Program-made: the position numbers and the translations under genes
Shown: positions 21,200-28,987 of the stretch, one piece after another
Layout of the letters: each line of letters opens with the position of its first letter
Position numbering within the stretch: position 1 is the stretch's first letter
NCBI GenBank assembly: GCA_030038885.1
Contig: JASHQY010000164.1
Coordinates: 1-29,313, forward strand
DNA length: 29,313 bases
From: Thermoplasmata archaeon
GTDB taxonomy: Archaea; Thermoplasmatota; Thermoplasmata; Lutacidiplasmatales; UBA184
Reading direction: 5' to 3'
The notes under the pieces: generated by a model
What the model was told of the DNA's origin: nothing
Databases searched by the model: none
Seen by the model: only the letters and a program-made list of their open reading frames with translations

Positions 21200-22542
21200 C
21201 CCGGAGCCGCACCGGGTGCGAACTCGGGGCGCACGACGCGGCCCGAGGGCCCCCCGACGTACTCCCCCGCCTCGACGATCCGGACCCCGTCCTGATAGTG
21301 CTCGACCGGGAAGATCGCCTCGAAGCCTTCGAAAGGGGTCCATCCGCACGCGCTGTGGAGGCGTCGGCCCTCGATCCGGGTCCGCCGGCGAAAGTCGACC
21401 ACCACGAGGTGCGCCCGATGCCCGGGAGCAATCCTACCGATCGGCTGGCCGAACCAGCGCGCCGGCCGGTCGCACGCGGCCCGGACCAGCGTCGGGAGGC
21501 GGAGCTCCCCGGCCCGCACCCGGGCGAGCAGGAGCGGGAGCATCGTCTCCACCCCCGGCACTCCGCTCGGGGCCCGGGGAAACGGGAGATCCTTGTCCGA
21601 CGCCGGGTGCGGAGCGTGGTCGCTGGCGACGCACGGGACCTCCCCGGCCTGGAACGCCGCCCAGAGCGCTGCGCGCTCGGCGTCCGAGCGGAGCGGCGGG
21701 TTGACCTTGCCCCAGGCTGCCAACGGGGAGCGCTCGGAGAGGAGGAGGTGGTGCGGCGTCACCTCGAACGAGACCCCTTGGGCGCGCAGCGACGGGATCT
21801 CGCTCGCCGACGTGACGTGCGCGACGTGGAGTCGGAGCGCCGCGGGGGCGCTCCGCAGCGTCTCGAGCGCGGCCCGCTCGGCCCGCAGCGGACGATACGC
21901 GTCCCATTCCGCGAGGCCCTTCGGGGCCCCGCCCGCGCCGAAGAGGCGCGGGTCCTCGGCGTGGACGGAGAGCGGGAGCCCCAGCGCGCCGAGCGCTTCG
22001 AGCAGCGGCGGGACCTCGCTCGGGGGCGGCGGGGACCCGATGCCGGTCGTCGGGCTCAGGTACAGCTTGAACGCTCCCGCGACCCGCGCGAGCGCCGCGA
22101 GGTCCCGGGCGCCGCCCGCGCTCGCGTAGAGCAGCACGTCGACCGCCGCGTGCCCCCGGACGCGGCTTTCCTTCTCCCGGAGCACGTCCGGATCGGTGAC
22201 CGGCGGGCGGGTGTTCGGCATCTCTCCCACGAGCGCCACTCCGCCCGCGGCGGCCGCGATCGTGCCGCTCGCGATCGTCTCCGCCTCGGCCGGGCCCCCG
22301 GGCTCCCGGAGGTGGACGTGGAGGTCGGTCGCCGCCGGGAGGATCACGGAGTCGCCCACGTCGTGGCGGGGACCACCACCCCGGACCTTGCCGAGCGAAT
22401 GGATCCGCCCGTGCTCGTCGATCGCGATCTCGATCGACTGCAGCCGCTCGTTCACGAGCGCACGGCCGGCGAGGATCGTCGCGATCGACGCGCGGGGGGC
22501 CTCCTGGTCCTCGAACCGATGGCGTCGGGCGGGGGGCGGCAC
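21196..22542 (-). CDS. pyrC: Dihydroorotase
   Basis: The 448-aa amidohydrolase closes carbamoyl-aspartate to dihydroorotate in pyrimidine synthesis. The metal and substrate motif DLHVHLREPG is at residues 73-82, MPNTRPPVT follows, a candidate metal-bridging lysine is K159 (AFKLYLSPTTG), H194 lies in SVHAEDPRLF, H242 in VAHVTSASE and the catalytic D308 in ASDHAPH. Length fits class I archaeal/bacterial dihydroorotases. The start at GTG 22542 is supported by a TATA-like CTTTATCG on the reverse strand 29 bases upstream. It is divergent from purM, so pyrimidine and purine genes face away from one intergenic region. Confidence 0.93.
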   Translation of the reverse strand: MPPPARRHRFEDQEAPRASIATILAGRALVNERLQSIEIAIDEHGRIHSLGKVRGGGPRHDVGDSVILPAATDLHVHLREPGGPAEAETIASGTIAAAAGGVALVGEMPNTRPPVTDPDVLREKESRVRGHAAVDVLLYASAGGARDLAALARVAGAFKLYLSPTTGIGSPPPPSEVPPLLEALGALGLPLSVHAEDPRLFGAGGAPKGLAEWDAYRPLRAERAALETLRSAPAALRLHVAHVTSASEIPSLRAQGVSFEVTPHHLLLSERSPLAAWGKVNPPLRSDAERAALWAAFQAGEVPCVASDHAPHPASDKDLPFPRAPSGVPGVETMLPLLLARVRAGELRLPTLVRAACDRPARWFGQPIGRIAPGHRAHLVVVDFRRRTRIEGRRLHSACGWTPFEGFEAIFPVEHYQDGVRIVEAGEYVGGPSGRVVRPEFAPGAAPG

Positions 22543-22566
22543 GATCGCCCGTTCGGAGCTCGGCGG

Positions 22567-22608
22567 CGATAAAGAAGACGCCGCTCCTCCCGGGCGAGCC
22601 TATTTCCG
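22567..22608. promoter_or_regulatory. Divergent promoters of pyrC and purM
   Basis: The 86-base gap holds two AT-rich elements: CGATAAAG at 22567-22574 (TATA on the reverse strand, 29 bases before the pyrC GTG) and CCTATTTCCG at 22599-22608 (about 26 bases before the purM GTG). Both spacings fit leaderless mRNAs. Confidence 0.5.
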
Positions 22609-22628
22609 TCCGGACCGTTCCCCCGACC

Positions 22629-23681
22629 GTGGACGACCACGGGGCAGGCGCGACGTACGCCGGGAGCGGGGTCGATCGGCCGGCGGTCGCGACGGCGCTC
22701 TCCGCGCTGCTCGCGTCGGTCCGCTACCGAGCACCCCCGCGGCACGGGCGCGCGATCGCCGCCCCGGGGCACTACGCCGGCTTGATCCGCATCGGCCGGG
22801 AGACCGTTGCGATCACGACCGACACGGTCGGGACGAAGGTCCGGCTCGCGGAAACGCTCGGGCGATGGGAGGAGGTGGGGGAGGACGTTGTCGGAGTGAA
22901 CGTCAACGACCTCGCGGCGGTCGGGGCGCGCACGGCCGGGCTGGTCGACACGATCCTGTGCCCCCGCCCGGATCCGGAGGCGTTCCGCGCGGTCGGACGG
23001 GGGATCGATCGGGGGCTGCGGGCGGCCCGGTGCGCGCTGCTCGGCGGGGAGACCGCGGTGGTGCCCTCGATCGTCACCGGGATCGACCTCGGGGCCACCG
23101 CGATCGGATTCTTTCCGCGGGGTCGGACTCCGGTCACCGGCGCGCGGATCCGTCCCGGGGACGTGCTGCTCGGCATCCCGGCGAGCGGGATCCATGCCAA
23201 CGGATTCACGCTCGTGCGGCAGCTGATCGAGGAGCACTCGGTGGATCTGGCCCGCCCGCGACCGGGAGCGCTACGGCCGCTCGGCGAGGAGCTGCTCACT
23301 CCGACCCGGATCTACACCGAGGTCGCGGACGCGCTCGCCGACCGGGCCGAAACGCACGGCTTCGCCCACCTGAGCGGCGGCGGGGTCCGCAACCTGACGC
23401 GGCTCCACGCCGGGGTCGCGTTCGTGCTCGACCGGTGGCCGGCCCCGCCCCCGATCTTCGGGTTCCTCCAGGAGCTCGGGGCGATCTCCGACGAGGAGAT
23501 GTTCCAGACCTTCAACATGGGGATCGGCTTCGTGCTCGTGACCGCGACGCATCAGCTCGCTGAAACGCGGCGACGGCTCGCGCGCGCGGGTGCGCCGGAC
23601 GCGGTCCCGATCGGGCGTGTGGAGCGGGGCCACGGGGTCACGGTGCCGGATCGCGGGCTCGCGTATCGAGGGTACTCCTGA
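22629..23681 (+). CDS. purM: Phosphoribosylformylglycinamidine cyclo-ligase (AIR synthetase)
   Basis: The 350-aa enzyme uses ATP to close FGAM to aminoimidazole ribonucleotide in purine synthesis. Signatures in order are TYAGSGVDRPAVA, ITTDTVGTKVRLA, VNVNDLAAVGARTAGLVDTI, LLGGETAVVPSIV, GIPASGIHANGFTLVR, HLSGGGVRNLTRL and FNMGIGFVLV, matching PurM throughout its two domains. Length is normal. The GTG start has a TATA-like element about 26 bases upstream. An EamA transporter gene follows 55 bases later without a clear promoter. Confidence 0.95.
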   Translation: MDDHGAGATYAGSGVDRPAVATALSALLASVRYRAPPRHGRAIAAPGHYAGLIRIGRETVAITTDTVGTKVRLAETLGRWEEVGEDVVGVNVNDLAAVGARTAGLVDTILCPRPDPEAFRAVGRGIDRGLRAARCALLGGETAVVPSIVTGIDLGATAIGFFPRGRTPVTGARIRPGDVLLGIPASGIHANGFTLVRQLIEEHSVDLARPRPGALRPLGEELLTPTRIYTEVADALADRAETHGFAHLSGGGVRNLTRLHAGVAFVLDRWPAPPPIFGFLQELGAISDEEMFQTFNMGIGFVLVTATHQLAETRRRLARAGAPDAVPIGRVERGHGVTVPDRGLAYRGYS

Positions 23682-23736
23682 GTCCGAACGGCCGGGGGGC
23701 GGGGACGACGACCCAGGGCGGGCGGGGGCGCGGTCC

Positions 23737-24696
23737 GTGATCGGCCAGCGCGGCTACGCGACCGCCGCGATCGCGCTGCCGCTCATCGCGGCGCTCCTCT
23801 GGGCGACCTACTACATCTTCGTGCTCGCGATCTCGCCGGGAACGGCCCCCTCCGCGGTGTTCGCCTACCCGTTCCTCTTCGGCGGGGCGATCTACACGCT
23901 CTGGTGCCTCGCGGAGGGGAACGGCCCCGCCCTGCGCCGCGTCTGGACGCAGCCGTCCGCCTACGCCCGGGTCGCGCTCCTCGTGGGGATGCAGCTCGCG
24001 GTGCTCGCCTCGACGTACCTCGCGGGGCCGGTCGACACGTCGCTCCTCTCGCTGATCGGGGACGTCGTGCTGACGCCGATCGTCGTCTCGTTCTGGTTCG
24101 CGTCGTACCACGGACGGGTCCGCGCCCCGGCGCTGTGGCTCGGCATGGCGCTCTGCACGGTCGGCGGAGGCCTCGCGATCGTGGGGAACCAGGGGATCAC
24201 CGCGCTCCACGGCGGGGGCTACGTCGTGCTGGTCGCGATCCCCGTCACGGTCGCGCTGTTCTTCCTCGCGACCGCCCGGGAGAACGAGCGGACCCCGCCG
24301 AGCGCGGTCGTCTCCCAGTCGATGCTCGCGGCCGGGTTCGTCGGGGTCGCGATCAGCCCCCTGCTCCCCGGGGGGGTCCGCGGACTCGCGGAGATCGGCG
24401 TCGGGCCGGTGCTGGTCCTCGTCGCGACCGGGCTGACGAGCTTCTTCCTGGCCGAGGCGCTCTATTTCGAGTCGATCCGACGGGCCGGCCTCGTCGTCCC
24501 TCCGATGATGATGACCGGGATCCCGGTCTTCGCCGCGCTCCTCTCCTGGGCGATCCTCGGCATCGCGATCCCGTGGATCGGGATCGTCGGGATCCCGGTC
24601 GCGGTCGCCGGTGCGCTGCTCGCGCTCCGTGCGGAGCGCGTCGCCCACCCCCCGGGCCCCGGCGCCGACGGTCCCCCGTCAGGTCCACTCGCTTAG
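23737..24696 (+). CDS. EamA/DMT-superfamily transporter
   Basis: From the GTG at 23737 this encodes 319 residues with about ten hydrophobic segments arranged as two five-span EamA-like repeats. Examples are LLWATYYIFVLAISPG at the start, SLLSLIGDVVLTPIVVSFWF at the end of the first repeat, and IRRAGLVVPPMMMTGIPVFAALLSW in the second. These carriers move small metabolites (amino acids, nucleotide precursors, sugars); the substrate cannot be read from sequence. The frame is open upstream into purM, but a start within purM is unlikely. The last 18 bases overlap the convergent DNA polymerase gene. Confidence 0.85.
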   Translation: MIGQRGYATAAIALPLIAALLWATYYIFVLAISPGTAPSAVFAYPFLFGGAIYTLWCLAEGNGPALRRVWTQPSAYARVALLVGMQLAVLASTYLAGPVDTSLLSLIGDVVLTPIVVSFWFASYHGRVRAPALWLGMALCTVGGGLAIVGNQGITALHGGGYVVLVAIPVTVALFFLATARENERTPPSAVVSQSMLAAGFVGVAISPLLPGGVRGLAEIGVGPVLVLVATGLTSFFLAEALYFESIRRAGLVVPPMMMTGIPVFAALLSWAILGIAIPWIGIVGIPVAVAGALLALRAERVAHPPGPGADGPPSGPLA

Positions 24697-27144
24697 GTTC
24701 CGGTTCGTCGTCCGGCGCCGCCCCGTGCGTCCCACATCGGTGACCGGGGTGTCGAGGGTCGCGGGGGGACCGCTCCCCGGCGCGGGAGGGGAGGGTTCGG
24801 AGCTTGCGAGTCGCTGCTGGTGGCTTCCGCGCAGGAGGGCGGCGGCGTCCCAGTCGAACACCTCGGTCACGCGCGCGAGGGTCTGCGCGACGCGATCGGC
24901 GTAGTACTCCCAGTCCGGTTCCTTCGAGAACGGCCGGCCCTCGATCCACGGCTCGACCTCCTGGGGGCTGACCCGCGAGTTCGTGACGATCCACGCGACC
25001 CGCATGCCGGGGATCACGTCGTAGCCTTCCTTCTGCAGCTGGCGGAAGACGCGGAGAAACGGGAGCGCGTCCTTCGTCGACGCGTTGTACTCGCCCTCCG
25101 CCCGGACCGATCGCGCGATCACGAGCCGCTCGACCGGCACCGTGTGCTCGCGCACCGCCTGGACGAGCTCGCGCGAGCGACGGACGGCCCCCTCCGTGTC
25201 GCCCTTCATCACGAGGTCGAAGACCTCGAGCAGGGCCTCCGACTGGTAGTCGAACGCGTCGGAGCGGCGCGTTTCGTAGCCGCGGACGACCAGCTCCTCC
25301 CTTGGCCACACCGTGTGCCCGACGTACCGCTTCTTCGCGCCGTGCGAGAAGAGCGTGTCGTAGACCGACTGGAACTCGAACGTGACGCCTTCGTGGGTGA
25401 ACCGCCGCGCGATCGACTCGCCGAACTCCCGGGCCCCGTCGAGGGTCTCGACCGGCGATCGGACGAACACGCTGTCGGTATCGGAGTACACGACGTCGTG
25501 GCCCTCCGCCTCGAGCTCCTGGATGATCGAGGTGATCGCCTCCCGCGCGAACGCGGTGATCGCGGATCCGATCTCCTTGTTCGTGAAGCGGTAGAAGCTC
25601 GACGCGAGCACGCCGTAGAAGGAGTTCATCAGGACCTTGACCGCGTTCTGCAGGCCATCGAAGTACGCGCGCAGCTCCGGCGAGGCGGCCGCGCGGCCCT
25701 GCTGGCGGAACCGGTCGCGGTCCGCGAGCAGGTCGCCGAGGATCTTCGGGATGATCCCCCGGCGGACCTCCGGCCGGACGAAGCGGGCGCCGGACGGGGC
25801 GACGATCGTCCCGTCCGGCGAGAGGGTCGTGAAGCAGAGGTTGCGAGAGATGATGATCGACGGGTACATCGACTTGAAGTCGAGAACGACCACCCATCGG
25901 AAGATCCCGGCCCGGATCGCGTGGACGTAGCCGCCTTCGATCGGCGCGTCGCGGCCGGCCCGGTGCGTCGGCGGCACCCCGACCCCGTCCGCGTCGGCGA
26001 GCGGGATCAGGAGCGAGTCGACGAACACCGACGTGCGGCCGTTCAACCCTTCCTCGAGCGGGAGGTGCGCTACGGTCGCGAGGTCGGCGGCCTTGTCGAT
26101 CGAGCGCAGCCGGAAGAGGATTCGCAGGGCGAGGTCGGCGTCGTGCTCGCAGTACTCCATGACCCGCTCCCGGTCGCGGTTCCACTCGGCGGTGATGTTG
26201 CGGCGGTCGACGTCGAGCTTCGAGTCGTTGAGGAGCGTCCGCGCGACGTACTGCAGGGACTCCTGCTTCGGGCGGAGCTCCCGCCGCGCCGCCCACCAGG
26301 CGTCGGCGACGATCCGACCGGTGATCTTCCAGAGTCGATCGCCGCCGCCGCTCGAGCGCGGCGCGGACCGCTCGCGTCCCAGGGCGAGCGTGGGAATCCC
26401 GACCGCTTTCGCGCGCTCGAGCAGGAGCGGCAGGTCGTAGCCTCCGATGTTGTAGCCGGTGAGGACGTCCGGATCGTCCTCGGAAACGATCCGCGCGAAC
26501 TCCTCGAGGATGCGGCGCTCGCTCGGGTCGCCCAACCGGAACGTCCGCCGCTCCTTCCCGCCGCCCTCGGCCACCCCGCAGATCGTGTAGATCGTGCGCT
26601 CCCGGATCGCGTTCTCGATATCGAAGGAGAGGACCCGCAGCGGCGGGCGGAACGGCTCGGCCGGGCGGATGTCGCGCTCGGTCGTCACGATGCGCAGCAC
26701 GTGGTCCACCGTGTAGCGGGAATGGACCTCCGCGGGTTCCTCCTCGGCCTCGAACGCGACCGTGAGGCCGAGGTGCTTGTCGTACAGGAACCGGTGGACG
26801 AACGGGATGTCGCACGCGAGCACGCTGTTCTCGTCGCCCAAGCGGCGGTACCGGTCACGGTACTCCGGGACGAGCCACGGGCGGTGCAGGGTCACCCGGA
26901 TCGCCGGGCGGGCCCGGCCGGCCACCCAGGTCGAGATCTCCTCGCAACCGAGGATCTCGGGGTCCGCCGCCAGCCGGGCACGGTCGTCGGCCGTCGGTTC
27001 GGTGAGGACGAAGTACGGCCGGAAGCCGTAGTAGCGGGCGACGGTCGCCTCCCCCTCCCGCGTCCGTCCGAACAGCTCGACGACGACCCCATCGTCGACA
27101 GCCTGGTAGGACCCTTCGAGGAGGAACAGCTCAACGGTCCGCAC
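24679..27144 (-). CDS. polB: Family B DNA polymerase
   Basis: The 821-aa archaeal replicative/repair polymerase carries an active 3'-5' exonuclease (Exo I SFDIEN with D175/E177; Exo II TGYNIGGYD, N232/D237; Exo III YCEHDAD, Y331/D335) and polymerase motifs A (DFKSMYPSII, D422), B (KVLMNSFYG, 503-511) and C (YSDTDS, 553-558, with D555 and D557), plus KKRYVG. The N-terminal FRPY (41-44) and IPFVHR (113-118) match the uracil-sensing pocket of Pfu polymerase. A C-terminal ~50-residue Ser/Pro/Arg-rich tail follows the thumb. The GTG start has a GATAACTC element about 25 bases upstream. It lies 22 bases downstream of the uracil glycosylase gene. Confidence 0.96.
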   Translation of the reverse strand: MRTVELFLLEGSYQAVDDGVVVELFGRTREGEATVARYYGFRPYFVLTEPTADDRARLAADPEILGCEEISTWVAGRARPAIRVTLHRPWLVPEYRDRYRRLGDENSVLACDIPFVHRFLYDKHLGLTVAFEAEEEPAEVHSRYTVDHVLRIVTTERDIRPAEPFRPPLRVLSFDIENAIRERTIYTICGVAEGGGKERRTFRLGDPSERRILEEFARIVSEDDPDVLTGYNIGGYDLPLLLERAKAVGIPTLALGRERSAPRSSGGGDRLWKITGRIVADAWWAARRELRPKQESLQYVARTLLNDSKLDVDRRNITAEWNRDRERVMEYCEHDADLALRILFRLRSIDKAADLATVAHLPLEEGLNGRTSVFVDSLLIPLADADGVGVPPTHRAGRDAPIEGGYVHAIRAGIFRWVVVLDFKSMYPSIIISRNLCFTTLSPDGTIVAPSGARFVRPEVRRGIIPKILGDLLADRDRFRQQGRAAASPELRAYFDGLQNAVKVLMNSFYGVLASSFYRFTNKEIGSAITAFAREAITSIIQELEAEGHDVVYSDTDSVFVRSPVETLDGAREFGESIARRFTHEGVTFEFQSVYDTLFSHGAKKRYVGHTVWPREELVVRGYETRRSDAFDYQSEALLEVFDLVMKGDTEGAVRRSRELVQAVREHTVPVERLVIARSVRAEGEYNASTKDALPFLRVFRQLQKEGYDVIPGMRVAWIVTNSRVSPQEVEPWIEGRPFSKEPDWEYYADRVAQTLARVTEVFDWDAAALLRGSHQQRLASSEPSPPAPGSGPPATLDTPVTDVGRTGRRRTTNRNLSEWT

Positions 27145-27166
27145 GCCGCACGAAGTCCGGCGCGAG

Positions 27167-27781
27167 TTATCTCGGTTGCGCGAGCCCGTCCGCCCAGCAG
27201 CGGCCGAGCATGGCGACGTCCCGGTCCCATCGCTCGGACCACCGGCGGGAGCGCAGCGCCGCGGCGGGATGCAGCAGCGGGAAGATCGGGGGCACGCGAT
27301 GCGCGCGCAGCGTACCCGCCGCGACGAGGATCCCGGGCGCCTCCGGATCGAGTGCGTGCAGCGCGCGTGCCCCGAGCGGGACCAGGAGCGCGGGGCGGAG
27401 GAGGGCGAGCTGACGGTCGAGGTAGGGTCGGCACGTCCGGGCCGCCGCCGGATCGAATCGGTTGTGCGGGGGCCGGCACTTGAGCAGGTTCAGCACGCCC
27501 CAGTCGCCGGGGCCCAGTCCGAGCCCGGCCACCGCCGCGTCGAGCCGACGACCCGAGCGCCCGACGAACGGGAGCCCGGTACGATCCTCCGCGGCGCCGG
27601 GAGCCTCCCCGACGAAGACGATCTTCGGGGCGAGGCTCCCCCGGTAGACCACCGCCTGGGTCCGGGTCCGGTGGAGCGGGCAGCGCGTGCATTCCCGGAT
27701 CTCCCGGGAGAGCCGGTCCCAGGGAGTGGGTGCGCGGCCGGCCCCGGTCCCTCGCGCGCGGTGCCGCGGTGCCCCGATCAC
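27167..27781 (-). CDS. Family 4 uracil-DNA glycosylase
   Basis: The 204-aa enzyme removes uracil from DNA. The family 4 [4Fe-4S] cluster cysteines are C31 and C34 (CTRC), C102 (KCRPP) and C117 (TCRPYL). Motif 1 is VGEAPGAAEDRTGLPFVGRSG, NLLKCRPPHNR follows, and motif 2 is FPLLHPAAAL with H171. Residues 1-20 are a basic Gly/Pro extension. The GTG start has a GGAGG motif 10-15 bases upstream and a TATA-like CTATTTAACC on the reverse strand at 27832-27841. It precedes polB in the same direction, so the two are probably co-expressed. Confidence 0.93.
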   Translation of the reverse strand: MIGAPRHRARGTGAGRAPTPWDRLSREIRECTRCPLHRTRTQAVVYRGSLAPKIVFVGEAPGAAEDRTGLPFVGRSGRRLDAAVAGLGLGPGDWGVLNLLKCRPPHNRFDPAAARTCRPYLDRQLALLRPALLVPLGARALHALDPEAPGILVAAGTLRAHRVPPIFPLLHPAAALRSRRWSERWDRDVAMLGRCWADGLAQPR

Positions 27782-27831
27782 TCGCTCTCCCGCCCTCCGG
27801 CGCGGTTCTCCGTCACGGACGCGACACGAAG

Positions 27832-27841
27832 GTTAAATAGG
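27832..27841. promoter_or_regulatory. Shared TATA box of the uracil glycosylase / S12 divergent pair
   Basis: GTTAAATAGG is the only AT-rich element in the 91-base gap. It is centred about 37 bases before the S12 ATG on the plus strand and 55 bases before the glycosylase GTG on the other strand. It could therefore start both the str operon and the DNA repair pair. Confidence 0.5.
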
Positions 27842-27872
27842 GCCACCCAGTGGCTCGGCCCCTTCGTCCGCC

Positions 27873-28307
27873 ATGACGCCTCCGTCCGGTATCAACACTG
27901 CGGGCCGGCTCGCCTCGCTGCGCCAGCGTCGGCGCTGGTCGGACCGCTACTACAAGCGGCGGACGCTCCACCTCAAGGAGCGTTCGGACCCGCTCGAGGG
28001 GGCGCCGCAGGCCCGGGGGATCGTGCTCGAGAAGGTCGGGGTCGAGGCGAAGCAGCCGAACTCCGCGATCCGCAAGTGCATCAAGGTCCAGCTGATCAAG
28101 AACGGCCGCCAGGTCACCGCGTTCGCGGTCGGCGACGGGGCGATCAACTTCATCGACGAGCACGACGAGGTGCTCGTCGAGGGGATCGGCGGTCGCATGG
28201 GCCGGTCCTACGGGGACATCCCGGGCGTACGTTACAAGGTCATTCAGGTCAACGGGGTGTCGCTGGACGAGCTCGTCCGGGGACGTAAGGAGAAGCCGGC
28301 CCGATGA
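27873..28307 (+). CDS. rps12: 30S ribosomal protein S12
   Basis: The 144-aa archaeal-type S12 (uS12) sits at the decoding centre. It has the family core EKVGVEAKQPNSAIRKCIKVQLIKNG and the VGDGAINFIDEHDEVLVEGIGG and SYGDIPGVRYKVIQVNGVSL segments; the PNSAIRK loop is the decoding-site contact. Its ATGA overlaps the S7 start by four bases. It leads the str operon with S7 and EF-2. Confidence 0.97.
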   Translation: MTPPSGINTAGRLASLRQRRRWSDRYYKRRTLHLKERSDPLEGAPQARGIVLEKVGVEAKQPNSAIRKCIKVQLIKNGRQVTAFAVGDGAINFIDEHDEVLVEGIGGRMGRSYGDIPGVRYKVIQVNGVSLDELVRGRKEKPAR

Positions 28308-28966
28308 GCGCGAGCCCCGACCCGATCCTGCCGCCGGACCTCGAGGGCGAGGACACCGGTCCGGTCGTCCAGCGGCCGCAGCCCGCGGCGCCCTCCCCTT
28401 TTCCGGTGCCCCCGCTGTTCGGGAAGTACCCCTACGAGGGGCTCGAGGTCCACGACGTGGGCCTGCTGCCGTACCTGTACCTGCACCCGGTCTACTCGCC
28501 GCACAGCGAGGGCCGCCTTTCTGGGAAGCCGTTCCTGAAGACGCGGATGCACCTGGTCGAACGGCTCGCGAACCACCTGATGAAGGGCGGCAAGTTCACC
28601 GGGAAGAAGTCGAAGGCGCTCGCGACCGTCCGCAGCGCGTTCGAGGAGCTCGCGGCCAAGGAGGGCAAGAACCCGCTCCAGGTCCTGGTCGACGCGGTCG
28701 AGAACGCGTCGCCGCGGGAGGAGGTCACCCGGCTCCAGTTCGGCGGGATCAGCGTGCCGCGGGCGGTCGACGCCTCTCCCGCGCGCCGGCTCAACGTCGC
28801 GATCCGCAACCTCGCCCAGGGCGCGATCACGGCCTCGCGCAAGTCGACGAAGCCGATCTCGACGTGCCTCGCGGACGAGATCAGCCTCGCGGCGAAGGGC
28901 AACCTGTCGAGCTTCGCCGTGAGTCGCAAGGAAGAGGTCGAGCGCATCGCCCAGTCGGCCCGCTGA
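28304..28966 (+). CDS. rps7: 30S ribosomal protein S7
   Basis: The 220-aa archaeal S7 binds the 3' domain of 16S rRNA and lies near the E site. It contains KTRMHLVERLANHLMKGGKF, KNPLQVLVDAVENASPREEV, TRLQFGGISVPRAVDASPARR and the C-terminal LADEISLAAKGNLSSFAVSRKEEVERIA region. The first ~35 residues are a Pro-rich acidic extension. The start overlaps the S12 stop (ATGA). Confidence 0.96.
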   Translation: MSASPDPILPPDLEGEDTGPVVQRPQPAAPSPFPVPPLFGKYPYEGLEVHDVGLLPYLYLHPVYSPHSEGRLSGKPFLKTRMHLVERLANHLMKGGKFTGKKSKALATVRSAFEELAAKEGKNPLQVLVDAVENASPREEVTRLQFGGISVPRAVDASPARRLNVAIRNLAQGAITASRKSTKPISTCLADEISLAAKGNLSSFAVSRKEEVERIAQSAR

Positions 28967-28987
28967 GGCCCCGGGGGTTCCGAGAGC

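Noticed and set aside
24820..27483. Plus-strand 887-codon frame antisense to polB
   Set aside because: Shadow of the polymerase and glycosylase genes; all exonuclease and polymerase motifs are on the reverse strand.
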